A stretch of 64,000 bases of DNA, from NCBI GenBank assembly GCA_026874595.1, contig CM049314.1, forward strand, positions 69,270,300 to 69,334,299, in the 5' to 3' direction. This stretch comes from Sipunculus nudus (taxonomy: Eukaryota > Annelida > Sipuncula > Golfingiida > Sipunculidae). Every line of letters starts with the position of its first letter. The stretch's first letter is position 1. Below the pieces are notes generated by a model that saw nothing but the letters and a program-made list of their open reading frames with translations, searched no databases and was not told the origin of the DNA. The translations under genes were made by a program, and so were the position numbers. Below are positions 22,107-59,719 of this stretch, one piece after another.

Positions 22107-23644
22107 CATAGTCTTTATATTATGGAATTGAAATATATTAATAATTAAAATTGTATACAAATCTAATTATTAATATATTTAATAAATATATGTAAATATA
22201 ATTCTCTGAATAGCAGGATGGTGATAACATTTACCACCCCTACCCGACCTGATTTGCTGATAAGTGCGGGGATTTATACCCCATCCCCGCTAGGGGTGAT
22301 TCTAGTATATACCCGCCATCCCCCCATCCCCACCCCCTCTGTACTGACGCCACTACATACTTGGCTCTGACACCCGGAGGAAACAGTAAAGTACTGTTGG
22401 TCTAATTTTGTTGGACTTAATAGCGGCATTTAACAATATACCAACAACTTTGTGAATCTGAATTTGATCATCCGAATTTAACAAAAAGTTGAAAAGCCTG
22501 TTTTATTTAATTATTTCCAGCCCACAAAAAGACTTACATTGACAGAAATTGATATGATATGAGAGTATACTATATTATTTGTTTAGACATACCCAGAAAT
22601 TTAAGACATTTGGGAGTCCCTGAAACAACAGTCCCAGCAGTAAAATTGGTCATCATGATCAGTCATCAAGCCCCTTGAAAGCATAAGATTTTCACGTTCA
22701 CTTTCATCTGCAATTTATATGACGAATATTCAGTAATCAAGATAAAGACCAACGATATCCTAAAGAATTTTCATGATGTTCTATGAGGCACCAATTATAT
22801 AATATAATTAAACATCGGTATCATAGATATGTACAGAGCCTTACTCTCATTGGCCAGGTATTATAGAGACGCGTGCACTCACTTTTAGGAGGCTGGGAGC
22901 TACAAAATCACTTGTCCTGGGCTTTCCGGGGGAATTTCAAATATGGCAATTTTGATGTAACTCCGTCATTCAGCTGATAGTTTTTTTTATATTTTCCTCC
23001 ATGGACTTTGAATTATGCATCTCAAAATAGGAAAAATAGGATATGATATGCGTCATTTGAATAATATTCCCTGAATAATAATAAATATAAGCCAGTAAAC
23101 ATGTTGTTGAATGTTTTTAAATGTGGGTAACTTAAATCAAATTTAAATTATGACGAATAGTATTAAATTTAAGCAAATAAATCATGCACTTTCGTGAAAC
23201 CAAAGTACTTATATACGCGATATATAGTAATGGGAGTCAAGAGAAACCTAATATTCCGGAAGGGGATCTTTTGTCTTCTCTGACATAAAAAGGGGTTGAC
23301 CAGAGAAACTTTGAGCAAGGATCCTTATGCTAGGGGACTGCCCACCATCCAACCCCCTCCAAATTAACAAGGGCCATGAGCACTTTAAACAGGAGAATAT
23401 TTGCTTTCGCGATGGAATATAAATACAAGTATTACAAAAGTTTGACATGACAGGACTTGATATCACAAAACATGTGTTCATTTTAATATTTTGATAGCAG
23501 GTAATGTATATAATAAAAACAAGTTATTTTCGAGTGTTTATATTTAATGATTGAAATGTAATTGTCATTTCGCATTTCTGCTCTCTTTTTTGGGAAAAAA
23601 GTTTCCGTGAATTCCATCATAAAAATATAGATTTCCACCCCACC

Positions 23645-23647
<3 letters not shown>

Positions 23648-23696
<49 letters not shown>

Positions 23697-23697
23697 T

Positions 23698-23724
<27 letters not shown>
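23648..23724. repeat. Two adjacent (TA)n runs
   Basis: Two AT runs split by acactt. Confidence 0.95.
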
Positions 23725-23729
<5 letters not shown>

Positions 23730-24241
23730 ATACAAAATGTAATTAGTATACTTTAAGACAAATTGGCAAGTTAAGCTAAATAATGGAATAAATCCGGTAC
23801 AGCTATGTGCATTATACTAGGATGTACTACAACATACTTATCACATACTGACTCGCCACATCATTAATTCCACTAAATCACGGCTTGCTATCAATCCGCA
23901 GTTCAAAGTTAAATATACTTTCAAACGAAGCACAACTCAGTGAGGGGTACGACAACGACACAACAGTAAGAATGGTTGAGAGCGTTTGCTTCCGGGTCAT
24001 TGGGTGCTAACTGTATGTTTCTACATGATTATGTATTCTTGTCACACTTCCTGTTTAAGTGTCATTTTTTATTTAAATTTTGTTTCAAACCCAAATTCAT
24101 GTACTCCGATTAATCATGTTAACCATCTGATACAATTTACACAGACTGTTTTTTTAAGTAGAACTGGATTACAATTTAAACCATTTAGAAGGGTACAGGA
24201 CAAAAAAAATGAACTAATTTTTCAACTTGCGCAATTAAACA

Positions 24242-24244
<3 letters not shown>

Positions 24245-24315
<71 letters not shown>
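24245..24315. repeat. Compound (TA)n(GA)n microsatellite
   Basis: TA to 24278, then GA to 24315, with the same atatagagag junction as at 21306. Confidence 0.95.
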
Positions 24316-24320
<5 letters not shown>

Positions 24321-24346
24321 ACAACATGTCAGTGATGTATGGTTAA

Positions 24347-24396
24347 GGTCATTTAAAATAATATATAAGCCACCGGTTCATGCTGGTCCATCAAGC
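24347..24396. repeat. Homologue of the segment captured at 28808
   Basis: ggtcatttaaaataatatat, then aagccaccggttcatgctgg and tccatcaag, is nearly identical to 28808-28856. It sits just after a (TA)n(GA)n run. Confidence 0.7.
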
Positions 24397-24834
24397 ATGT
24401 ATTTAGGCAGAAATCGAACCAAAGCCTATCAGTGATTACATCGATAACCCCCCCCCCCCTCCTCCATTTGCTCAAAGAAGGGGGGGGGTATATACCCCAC
24501 CCTCACCCCCTACATTGCCTCCCCTGTCCTTTGCAGATACTATGTATAGTTGATTACATTATAAATGAATCTGAATCCAGTTTTTTTTTACATTGAAATG
24601 TATAATCTGTTATATTGGATGGAGATAAAACTTACAACTATTGTAGCTTGTTGCGCATGAATACTTATCAGAAGCTGATCCGGGGGATGGGGTTCCGAAC
24701 GCCCTTGACTCCTCATCCTTTTTCTGCAGCAAAACTTTTTTTATAAATATTTTATAAGTATCCCCCCCCACCCAACACACACACACCTTTTCCGGACTTG
24801 GAAACATTTTTTTTTTATATTTTGTGAATAGCCA

Positions 24835-24922
24835 GGGGTTAGACCCCTCCTGGTAAACACGGTTTGGGGAACATCACAAAACAAGGATCCCCCACATGGC
24901 GGAGGCTTGCATTTCATAGATT
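24835..24922 (+). mobile_element. CCTCCGCC dispersed family, copy 6 (3' fragment)
   Basis: Only the end survives: acaaggatcccccacatggc, ggaggcttgcatttc. Confidence 0.6.
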
Positions 24923-24929
24923 GCAAATT

Positions 24930-27230
24930 TTTAGTTTTCATCATCGTTTAATTTATTTTCTAATCATATTTGGAATGAATGTAACCCAGTGGAGCCGTTT
25001 TTTACGGCATGAGTCAGCAGAACTTCCCCCAACACTTTACTTAAATTCCAAGTTGTAGAAAACTAAGATCTGTATACGTGTTATAGTCGTTCGGGCTTTT
25101 GATTTTGGATTTTTATGTTCCCGGTTTGACCCCTTTGACTTTTGTTGAAGGGGACATATCGAAAGTGACTAAAATATTCACGAACTCTAATGTCATAACT
25201 ACAGGATAAGACTTCTGGTTTTATTCCTGGCCGTGAATATACACGACACAGTGGCAATTGATATTGCACTGGTAGGCTTAGTCTTACTCGATTCGTGATA
25301 CAAGCCACACATTGGAATGTACTGTATAGCCATCCCTCCTGCTGTACTGATATCGTGGCCGATTATCTTAACATTAGGCTACCGGCGATGAATTAACACA
25401 GAAAATGCACGTGAACTCATATACCATACTGAAAATCCGTCTGTATGGTAACGAGTATATTCCTGTATCGCATATACAAGTTGGCTCTCGTCCAGGTACC
25501 CGTGCTAGCCATACTTAGCATTCATGCAGCCAGAAATTCAACGAACCTGCAGAGGGATATACCAATATGCTGAGTTAAACGTAATTATCCTCGCACATGG
25601 TAAGTGTTGTTAAAAAGTATATTAAATCAGCTAACGATTGGTCTGGTTTATGTCAAGTGACAGCGTACTTGTAAGCGATGAGGGTTTTTTTAGGGAACAT
25701 ATTTTCATCCCCATGGCACGTTCCAGTGCAATTCTCGATACAGGATGTAAAGCTACTATGACGCAATAATTTCAAAGGGCCAAAATGGCGCTAGTTTATT
25801 CAAAACACCTTTTATATATAATGCACGATATCAGGTCTTGAGAAAATATAAGAATCTTGAGAATTGCACATGATTTTATCGTATATGCATGGCACCATTC
25901 GTCCATCCTAAAAAAAAGTCGCCTACAGGTCATAAACCTTTCTATATATGAAAATCTAAAATTTTATCCACACTTAGAAGAGTTAACCTAAAGAAAATAA
26001 TCTTAATTAATACTGGTAAGAGTCTATGATTGCTTTACAGAAATGTTAAGTTTCAATAACCAATTTAATTAGTGTGGCTGCATACGTTGGTATCATATAG
26101 CATATATAGGCCCAGCCAAAGCTGCTTATTCTCGTGGTACAAATGATTTTATTACATCTGAACTTAATATAGTTCTTGAATGTACTGTCCGCAGGCACCA
26201 AGTGTTCGCTGTTAAATACAAAATCTAAGTTTGCCTAAGTATTCATGTCTCCGCCGTCAGTGGTTCAGATGTTAATGTTCATGAGATTAAGGTCATGTTG
26301 ATAAAGAAGGACTCCGTATTTGCAGAAATGTTAGCTTTGCAGGAAAAAAAAAACCCCGCTTTTTACGGTGATGTGGCCTACTTCTATGGTGACCCATCCC
26401 ATATTTCACCAAACTAAGCTGATCGAGGTCTATATACATTGAACTTAAGTTCCCAGAATGGTAAACAAATATATTTATAAACAGACTTTGCGAGAAATCA
26501 GGAATACCAGATTATTAATGTACGGCAGGTTGTGGCCGAGCAAACGCACACTGGTGTATCTTACAAATTCTTAAGTATAATAAAATCACAATATGCTTTC
26601 AGTCAGAGGGGTCGGACATCTATGGCCCATGGGACATGTTCGGTCCACGTAGTTTATCTGTTCCAACCGGCATTATTTCTTGTTTGTAGATACAATCTGT
26701 AGATCCCAGTCATTTCGAAAATGAACGCAATGCTATTTAATATTTAAATTCAAATAATATTATTATACAATTTTTAATCTTGAAAATGACTGATTTTAAA
26801 TCGATAAAAACAGGTTAATCGAACATTCATAAATCTCATGCGCATTTTTTTTAAAATTAAATTTAACTGTTTTATTTCTTTGTAAGCCTGTTCCTAATAT
26901 ATATAATAACTTGAGTAGAAGGTATGTAGCATATTTATTCCATTTATTTAATTGATAGATATATTTTAATGAATCTAATAAACACTTCACCTCTCCCCAG
27001 TCGATATTAAGCATTGTTTAAGTTCGTAATTGGTTTCCAGAGATTTTCATGATATTTAAGTTTTCCTCTGGAAAGTGCCACCCTTTTTTCAATGTCAGAG
27101 TAATATTTTATAAAATTTCTTGCACCATTAAATGACAACACCTCTCTTTTACACTTTTTCACATATATGTTATATTTTACAAAGAGTATGATTTTGTCCA
27201 GTAAAACAGTTAAATTTAATTTTTAAACTA
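24930..27230. other. Intergenic or 5' intron sequence, no gene seen
   Basis: It would contain the promoter or further 5' exons of gene 1 if they lie in this window. I could not define an exon with matching splice sites. Confidence 0.4.
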
Positions 27231-27239
27231 GATGTGTCG

Positions 27240-28370
27240 GAACGACACGAATGCCCCCTCCTGGGGCGAATTAGAAACATTTGTTAAATTTTGAACATTT
27301 TTTTTAAGTTCAGGAGGTGTCGTATGGTCAAAAGTAGGTCAACAAGGGCAAAATGCAAACTCGATCTGTAACCGGTCATTATCAAGCAACACACCAAAAA
27401 TCAGGCCAGTATCTGCAGGCATTGTGAAAAAAAGTCCATACATGTGCATTTTCCATAAAAAATTTTTTTCATGAAATTTTCTATGTTTAGGAGCCGTAAA
27501 ACAATCAAAAGTAGGTCAACTGGGACGAAACGCGAACTTGATCTGTAACTGTCATTATCTGCCCACACATAAAAAATCAGGGTGGTATCTGCAGGCATTG
27601 AGGAGAAAAAGTCGGTACATATGCATTTGTTATGAAAATTTCTATTTTTCATGAAATTTTCTATGTTCAGGAGCAGTCAAATGGTCAAAAGTAAGTCAAC
27701 TGGGACAAAACAAGAACTCGATCTGTAACTGGTCATTATCTGCCTACACACCAAAAAGCAGGCCCGTATCTGCAGGCAGTGCAAAAAAAAGTCCGTACAT
27801 GTGCACTTTTTTATGAAATTTCTATGTTAGAGCGCCGTCAAACGGTCAAAAATAGGTCAACTGGGACAAAATGTGAACTCGATCTGTAACTGGTCATTAT
27901 CTGCCCACACACCAAAAATCAGGCTAATATCTGCAGGTATTGCATAAAAAAGTCTGTACATGTGTATTTGTCATGAAAATTTACATTTTTCATGAAATTA
28001 TCTATGTTCAGGAGCCGTAAAACAGTCAAAATAGGTCAACTGGGACGAAACGCAAACTCTATCTGTAACTGGTCAATATCTGCCCACACACCAGAAATCA
28101 GGCCAATATCTGCAGGCATTGCGAAAAAAAGTCCGTACATGTGTATTTGTCATGAAAGTTCATATTTTTCATGAATTTTCGATGTTAAGGAGGCGTAAAA
28201 CGTTCAAAAGTAGGTCAACCAGGACGAAACGCGAACTCGATCAGTAACTGGTCATTATCTGCCCACACACCAAAAATCAGGCAAATATCTGCAGGCATTG
28301 CAAAAAAAAAGTCCGTACATGTGTATTTGTCATGAAAATTTCAATTTTTTTCATGAGATATACCTGCTTT
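27240..28370. repeat. Tandem array of ~180-bp units
   Basis: Landmark GTCCGTACATGTG-like sequences at about 27432, 27611, 27791, 27952, 28131 and 28311 give a ~179-base period with one short unit. Each unit carries TGCAGGCATTG, GGTCATTATCTGCCCACACACC and CATGAAAATTT. The array starts with a strong hairpin, GTGTCGGAACGACAC, at about 27234. No gene is present. Confidence 0.82.
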
Positions 28371-28462
28371 GTCTTGTTTTGTTTTGGTGTATGTAGGTTT
28401 GTCTTGTTTTGTTTTGGTGTATGTAGGTTTGTCTTGTTTTGTCTTGGTGTATGTAGGTTCCT
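28367..28462. repeat. 30-bp minisatellite, three copies
   Basis: Three direct copies of a 30-base unit built from tttgtcttgttttg and ttggtgtatgtagg follow the 180-bp array directly. The unit length is a multiple of three, which produces an artificial repeated reading frame. Confidence 0.85.
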
Positions 28463-28766
28463 TTGGTCCTTATGTATGTCAACTGTATGATTTTTGTTGT
28501 TTTATGTATATGGATCGTGTATTTTTATATATTGTTGAAACTGTAAACTGATATTCGTTGTACATGTACTTTATTTGATTAATAAAGTGTATAAAAAAAC
28601 TTCATAAATCAATTTAACATTAAACTGACTCTTAACTGTTACTTTGTGTTCAAAATGCTTTATAGTGAAACTTGTATAATAAGAACACACAAGGGACTGG
28701 ACGAAAGTTGTCATAAATCACACGTGGTCTTATTAGACAGGTCAGTATATTTTACTGGTTTTGGTT

Positions 28767-28898
28767 CACTCAAGAGTGGTCTTAATAATAGATGGTCGAT
28801 CAGACATGGTCATTTAAAATAATATAAAAGCCACCGGTTCATGCTGGTCCATCAAGCACTCAAGAGTGGTCTTAATAAATAGATGGTCGATCAGACAT
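28767..28898. repeat. Direct ~41-bp duplication flanking a captured 49-bp segment
   Basis: CACTCAAGAGTGGTCTTAAT plus ...GATCAGACAT occurs at 28767-28807 and again at 28857-28898. Between them, 28808-28856 matches 24347-24396 (catttaaaataatat, gccaccggttcatgctggtc). This looks like a templated insertion with a long target duplication. Confidence 0.75.
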
Positions 28899-29364
28899 TT
28901 TCCACTTAACTTGAATAAATAATATGGGGTTAAAAGGGTCAGCCAATATGCCATTTCATCTGAGTTTACTTTGTTCCAGGTCATATATTAGTTTCTAACC
29001 TGTAAGCTCACACTGTGAAGACCCATACTCGGAGAATATACTAGAAGGTCACAGTGACAAACTTTTTCCACACAGGGATTTTAAAAACGTGTCTGGAAAT
29101 TTCAACTTAAAAGACAGAACAGACACCAAATAAGTTGTTAGAATACACTGTATTCATGACTCAAGCAATATATGGTACATAAATACAAGACATAAAAGTG
29201 TCCGACAGTCCATCTATGTGTGGCACCACAGTGACACAACTAACGCTGCCATATATATATTCACCATCAATTAAGTATTTATTGGAAGAAGTTTTAAATA
29301 GTTTCCATATTATGTGCTCATATGCAAAAAAAAATTGAATGTTTTATATATGGATGTACAAAAC

Positions 29365-29369
<5 letters not shown>

Positions 29370-29432
<63 letters not shown>
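29370..29432. repeat. (TA)n microsatellite
   Basis: Uninterrupted AT dinucleotide run. Confidence 0.95.
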
Positions 29433-29435
<3 letters not shown>

Positions 29436-29764
29436 CTGCAGTTGGAACCATCAACTTTCTCCATAAAACTTTTATATAATATATGTTTTAAGAATATACC
29501 AGTCACAAATACTAAGACCTTATATTATAGGGGTTTTTACAATATACTGTCATAGATTTACAATCAATCCTTCCTACTTCTCTGTTGTTACAAAGACATT
29601 TGCTACAAACAGTAAAACCTTGCTGTGTAAAAGTTGTCTTGGTCAACTACCGACATTATATCAGAGCATAAATGCATTATTTAGCTGAAATAATTACCTA
29701 ATAAACCTGTGTGCCTTCCACAGACATAGTTTTTATGTTAATTCTACAAATTTAAATTGAGGCA

Positions 29765-30060
29765 CAAAAAAATAAAAGGTATGGTTCTCAGGCACCGCCC
29801 ACGTCAATTTTAACCCCCCACATAAAAAATACATTTAGATTTTCATCTTTCAAGAAGATAAAATAATACAATTTTGATAAGATTTCCTTTTTATGTAGTG
29901 CTTGTACCTTTTTAGGTAAAAAAAATCTCTTATTTTCATGCTTTTCCCTGATCATATGACATTTTTATGGAAATATACAAAAAAGGTAAAAATAAAATAT
30001 TGCCCACCCGCACCGATTTCTGAAAAAAAAATTGCCAGAGAACCATACCATTTTTTTTGC
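29765..30060. mobile_element. MITE, AGTATGGTTCTC family, copy 3
   Basis: aaaggtatggttctcaggca, then ccgccc, at the left and gccagagaaccatacca at the right. The interior matches copies 1 and 2 (ctttcaagaagataaaataa). It lies 3' of both large genes. Confidence 0.78.
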
Positions 30061-30069
30061 CTAATAATT

Positions 30070-31787
30070 TCATTTTGTACTGTGAATCGTCTAGCTCTGA
30101 TGGTTTCTGTTCATTAAACCAATATTGCTCAACCAGCTGATCACTACTAATTACACATCATGTGACACCTCACTGGCAAATACGACATATCTTCTATCCA
30201 AACCTTATTAAATGAGATTCATCTGTGTCTTGGCTTGACGTTAACATAGTAACCATGAGACGTGCTTGTTTATATGCAACCTATTTATAACATACATTTA
30301 TAAAAGTTTTAGGGAAAAAATAACCATTTTTACAACTTGGATGTTAGACATTTTTGACAAAAACTTGTTTTTCACAGTCACTGAATGTCCACTTCACATG
30401 CATTTCTAATTCTAACATTTAAAAAGGGTTATGAAATATTTATTTACCATCCAGAAGATTACCATTGCCTCACGGCCCGTAGTTCTTTTTCCAAAATTTC
30501 CTGATCGTTTCAGTAGTTTAATTTTAAATGTCCAATTTAAAGACATTCCACAGATACTTTGAAATGTATCAGCCCTGATACTGCTATTGATTTGAAACAT
30601 GGCTCATAAACCTCACTGAAAATTAATAGACCCAAAGGTTTATATCATTATAAAACCTTGTATAGACTTCTTTCTTATTCTATAAGAGTTTATGAAATTA
30701 AAATTGATTATATATATTTTATATTTTTGAAAACTGTATTTTTTAAAAAGTTCAATTTTTTAAGCACCAACATTTTTGTGAACAAATATTAATTTGGTAC
30801 ATGAAAATACCTCGCTCAACTTTTTTCTCCCCAAGACCATGTTTCTTTGTTGTTTACAAAAGAAAATTTAATTTTTTTTACCAAACCACAATTTTAAATT
30901 CAAATTTCAGTTAGGAAGACGTTTACCATGCTTTTTGCATGTCCTATTCAATATGACTATTTCCTTTGAGAGCTATCCATCAATATATTAAATACATTAC
31001 AGAACTGGCAATGAATACACATTGAATGCAATGAATGCAAGGTGTGTGCTCTCTGAGTGCATTCTAATCTGAAACATGATGACTTCACTGATGCAGGACA
31101 CAAGTCCACATTTAGAGACTCTGACTTGAATTCAACGGTCCTGGGCTTGGACTTGTACTCAGAGATAAGGACATGAGAAATCAGGCCAATTCCATCTTGA
31201 GTCCAGCAGCAGGCAAGCTCCATCACATATTATACAGTTATTTATATACGTGTGCAAACTTTAAACAGAGTATTACAAAACAGGAGCACAGGTAGAGTTT
31301 ACTGGTTTTGGACTCATATTCCTGATGACTCAGATTCAAAGACGGTAGACTTCGACTAGAGAATACCAAGAACTCTTAACTTGCGCTCAAGACTTGAATA
31401 GTCTGGACTTGGACTCAGATGGCACGGGCTCAACTACGTTACTGTCTGAATTGCTCTCACATTTGCTGATATCACATAATGTGTCCCGGTGTCACCTCTA
31501 ACCCATGAAATTATGAACATGTTAAAAAATGTCATGATGTCTGCTGGTCTCTCAGCTTCCTATATTAGCCCCTAGCTACCCCAATGTTACTTTAATTTCA
31601 CATCAGGACACATTGGGGACCATCCCTGTCATATGCAAGCCTTAAAGTGACCATATAATATTGTAGACATAATTAAAACATAGTAGCATAAACCAGTCCT
31701 CAATATCATAACAGTTCAGTCCTGGTGTGGGCTTTTAGAGTTCAGCCTATAATAATCATGATTTAAATATAATCTGTATGTGGTGAG
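30070..31787. other. 3' flank and probable 3' UTR of CDC16
   Basis: Sequence after the CDC16 stop. A possible ATTAAA signal on the minus strand lies at 31596-31591. Bases 31080-31440 contain loose repeats of a gacttggactc-like motif, echoed around 14000-14080. Confidence 0.35.
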
Positions 31788-56362
<24,575 letters not shown>

Positions 56363-56392
56363 CTTGACCTGAGCAGGAAAGCACCACTGAAC

Positions 56393-56451
56393 AGCCAATC
56401 ATAGTCGAGGTTTTAAATGAACCCTGAATCTTAGCACGCCTTTGATTGGCT
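56393..56451 (-). promoter_or_regulatory. Inverted pair of CCAAT boxes upstream of CDC16
   Basis: AGCCAATC on the plus strand at 56393-56400 and its exact reverse complement GATTGGCT at 56444-56451 lie 31 and 82 bases upstream of the CDC16 ATG. Paired NF-Y-type CCAAT boxes are common in cell-cycle gene promoters. The inverted arrangement would suit a bidirectional promoter shared with the open frame at 56593. Function is inferred from motif and position only. Confidence 0.45.
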
Positions 56452-56592
56452 AATGTTTCATCGAGTTTGTTTACGTCTACAATGATATAATGGCAGGTTA
56501 ACTTCACAAGCAAGTATTCAGAGAGGATGTTGTAATTTCAGCATTATCTTGAAAGGTAATGGAACACCTGATGTGGAGCAATTGCTTAATTA

Positions 56593-56850
56593 ATGTCTTC
56601 CAATGTATACATTGCGGGTAATGATGGCAGTTTATTTTCGGTTAAGAACCGTGGTTTACAGCCATGTTTCTCAACTCGCCCCAGAGCCATTTCGACACCT
56701 CAATCCGTACCTATTTCGTCGTACCATTGGCTGACCAAGTCATTTCGTGCCCAATACAGTGCTGGTGTGGAAACGTGCAGTGGTTTTGGGTTTTATTTAT
56801 TTTTTTTATCAGTATCATACAATTGTAATGAATATCATTTGAAAATTTAA
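56593..56850 (+). CDS. Hypothetical divergent open frame, possible first exon
   Basis: An 85-codon frame begins MSSNVYIAGNDGSLFSVKNR about 230 bases from the CDC16 start on the opposite strand. The first two thirds are balanced in composition, whereas the tail becomes hydrophobic and AT-rich as intron would. A plausible donor (CTG|gtgtgg) near 56764 would end an exon there. I do not recognise the product and found no second exon. Confidence 0.28.
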   Translation: MSSNVYIAGNDGSLFSVKNRGLQPCFSTRPRAISTPQSVPISSYHWLTKSFRAQYSAGVETCSGFGFYLFFLSVSYNCNEYHLKI

Positions 56851-57273
56851 TATTTTAAATAAAAATAATGTTTTTCTTGATATTTTAGTTATTAAATAGC
56901 ATGTATAATGATACCTCCAAATCTTAAAGTTAATGCTGTTATTATTTTATTTGTAATTGTTATCAAAATTATAATCAAAATTAATGTTGACTGTTCTTGT
57001 TATTATAATTTTTATTATTTGTTATTATTATTATTATTATTATTACTATGACTATTACTACTAAGATGCTACTGCAGCAAATGCAATAAGTATACTACTG
57101 CTGCTACCTGGTGACCACCACTACTACCAATAATAATATTAATACTACTGCTTATATTACTACTACTGCTGCCTCTACTGCTAATACATGTACTGCTAAA
57201 TCTATTACAACTACAAGTACTGCTGCTTTTAATTCCAATACCACAAACAGTACTGCAGCTACTAATATTAGTA

Positions 57274-57822
57274 CTATAGTCCGTTTCATCCCCTCATGTC
57301 CCCCTGTTTTTTGCTATGAAAATTTTTATTAGGTACATTTCAAGGGAAACAGTTATAGTGTAGAGGAGAGGATTACAGAACCTAATTTTCAACTAGTTAA
57401 CTAAATTCCTACCTTATGCCATTTTTGAGTAACAGAATTTTCTGAAAATATGAGAAATCAGTCTACATTTTACAACATATCAGACCCACTTATGGCGGTC
57501 AAGGTCATTGGTCACATGCAAAAACAGCCTCAACTGACAGCAGCTGATTGGATGACCTCATGTAAACGTGTACACTCTAAAAAATATAACCAGCTAAAAC
57601 AAAGATGGCTACTTATGGAGGGATACACCATATCTGCCAGATCATGATAAAGAGACAAAAATGTTGTGAAACATAAACGGGGGATTTATTGTAATATTCT
57701 TAACTGCCATATTAGGTTGTCACTTCCATATGTTGTTTACCTGGAAAATATTGAAAAATATAAACTTTTAAGTAAATCATTTACAAAAAACAGGTGGACA
57801 GCAGGTGGTGAAATGGACTTTA
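57274..57822. mobile_element. 549-bp MITE of the same family, inserted in an ACT-rich run
   Basis: CTATAGTCCGTTTC opens and a related caggtggacag..ggac closes the element. It interrupts an irregular (TAC)n run that continues on both sides (57030-57270 and 57823-57910), so it inserted into that run. It is an inverted partner of the copy at 48041-48583. Confidence 0.7.
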
Positions 57823-57924
57823 CCATTTTACTACTACCTATACTATTGCCACTAATATAGTACAACTACTACTAACACTTATTTCACTACTTATGCTACT
57901 GGCTATTACAAGTGCTACTGCAGC

Positions 57925-58640
57925 TACTCGTTGCCCCCTGCTTCCTTGGAAGGAACAGGGGACATTAATGATTTGGGTTTGTCTGTCCCTCTGTCTGTCT
58001 GTCTGACAGGTTTTCATTTCTGTGTGATAACTTTCCTAAATATCATCCAATTTCATTCAAATTTGGGTCAGTGATTGCTCTCATGCTTACCCTGGTTGGG
58101 ATTGGTTTTGGAGTAGCTGTCTCACAAGATACAGTAATAACACAATATGATATTTCATTGTTGATGCAACAAATCAGCACATATGGTGTCACTTATCACC
58201 AACAGGTGTCGCTAGGACATTAATTCATTGAAATTTAAGCAGTAACTGCCTGGTGCTGCCATCTGTTGATCTTGGTTAAAACTATTTGGACTTAGTAATC
58301 ACAGACTTTAAAATCATTCCAGACTTGATGGCGGAAGCAGAGGACATAAATTCCTTGAATTTGCTTGTTATACTACAAATACTACTATTAAAACTATGGT
58401 ACTACTTAAACCACTGCTAAGTACCACCATTACTACTACTACAAGTATTATTACTAATAGTTATACTACTATTACTACTACTATTACCACCACTACCAGT
58501 ACTATAATTGTCCCCCGTTTCCTTGGAAAGGGGTACATTGATTTGGGTTTGACTGTCCCTCTGTCTGTCTGTTCATCAGGTTTTTATTTATGTGCAATTT
58601 GGATCTCAACTAATGGACTTTCCAGTCCTACTAGATTGTA
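57925..58640. repeat. Duplicated TGTCTGTCTG segment between ACT-rich runs
   Basis: ccttggaaggaacaggggac at 57940 and ccttggaaaggggtacattg at 58520 each lead into gatttgggttt and ctgtccctctgtctgtctg. Irregular (TAC)n lies between them. It looks like ends of tandem-array elements. Confidence 0.5.
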
Positions 58641-58850
58641 ATCTCCACTGTGACATATACATGTACAAAAACGACCCTGCATGGTGAAGCAACCTCACCA
58701 ATGATTGCAGGAATCTTTTTTGCATTTAAAAAATATTGCTTCGATGTCTTTAACATGAAAAGCATGCAATAAATAAAACTGAAAATAATATTACAGGTAT
58801 TGATTGGATCGATTAACTTAGGTAAGCTGAGTCCCTAGCTGACCATTTAC

Positions 58851-58964
58851 CTGCACCTTTGGAATCCTCTGTTGAGCACAGCAAGGCATCATCACAGGTG
58901 AGAGCAGACATCTTATTTCTGTACTTAAGCGTAATAATATTGTGATGTCTCCAACTTGAAGCAG
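58851..58964 (-). other. Exon-like segment upstream of CDC16
   Basis: It is bounded by acceptor attatttcag and donor gtaaat, and is 38 codons open in one frame. That frame would join in phase to the acceptor-like cctgctcag at 56368 and run into the CDC16 ATG. This could be an alternative 5' exon of CDC16, or chance. The N-terminus of known CDC16 proteins does not need it. Confidence 0.2.
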
Positions 58965-59149
58965 CTGAAATAATGCAACATTACATACATTAATTGACAT
59001 TTATATTGAATTGATTCAGTAGTTAACCTAGGTTTGCAGATTTTAAAAGTAACACTAATTTTATCTAACCAAAGGTCTGACCCCTATATATATATATAAA
59101 ATATATATAATATATATGACAATAGTTCACCTCTATGGTGGCCAATCTT

Positions 59150-59375
59150 GCACAGCCCTCCCAGGGGCAGATCCAGGATTAGGAAAAAGGGGGGGGGGGT
59201 TCAACCCAGGAGGACTAATGAAATCCCTAAAAAAAGTCCCCAGTTATGGAAAAGGGGGGGGGGGGTCCAGGACGCAAAATTTATTTTTGAAACCCTTAAA
59301 AAGATTTGCTTTGAATGAGAAAGGGGGGGTCTCGACTCCCCCCCCCCCCCCCTCCTTGATCCGCTTCTGCCTCCT
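59150..59375. mobile_element. Small element with poly-G tracts and GGATC-type ends
   Basis: Caggggcagatccaggat at the left is roughly mirrored by ttgatccgcttctgcctcct at the right. Three poly-G tracts and one poly-C tract lie inside. Related fragments occur at 7980-8060, 9470-9640 and 12463-12540. Confidence 0.45.
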
Positions 59376-59649
59376 GATTACATAATGTGGCTGGAGCAGC
59401 CCCTGCATGCTCAACATTGTTGTAGGTCAGTCAGGAAGTTTGGTTTGTTTTTTGTGTGTACCCCATAAATTAATGTGACATGAATCTGTAAGTAGTTGCC
59501 CTCTAGAGTTTTAAATTAGTTAAAACATGCAAACTCTTGGGAGTTTAAAGTACTACTTTATCCTATGATCAAGATGGCAAAATGATAGATAAGTGTATGT
59601 ATATATATCTGGTATGTACTTCTTTTGAATATTATGTTTGTGTGGATAT

Positions 59650-59655
<6 letters not shown>

Positions 59656-59713
<58 letters not shown>
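59656..59713. repeat. (TA)n microsatellite
   Basis: Uninterrupted AT dinucleotide run. Confidence 0.95.
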
Positions 59714-59718
<5 letters not shown>

Positions 59719-59719
59719 A

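Noticed and set aside
57111-57332. Thr/Asn/Ala-rich plus frame
   Set aside because: Irregular ACT/TAC repeat with a MITE end; not a gene.
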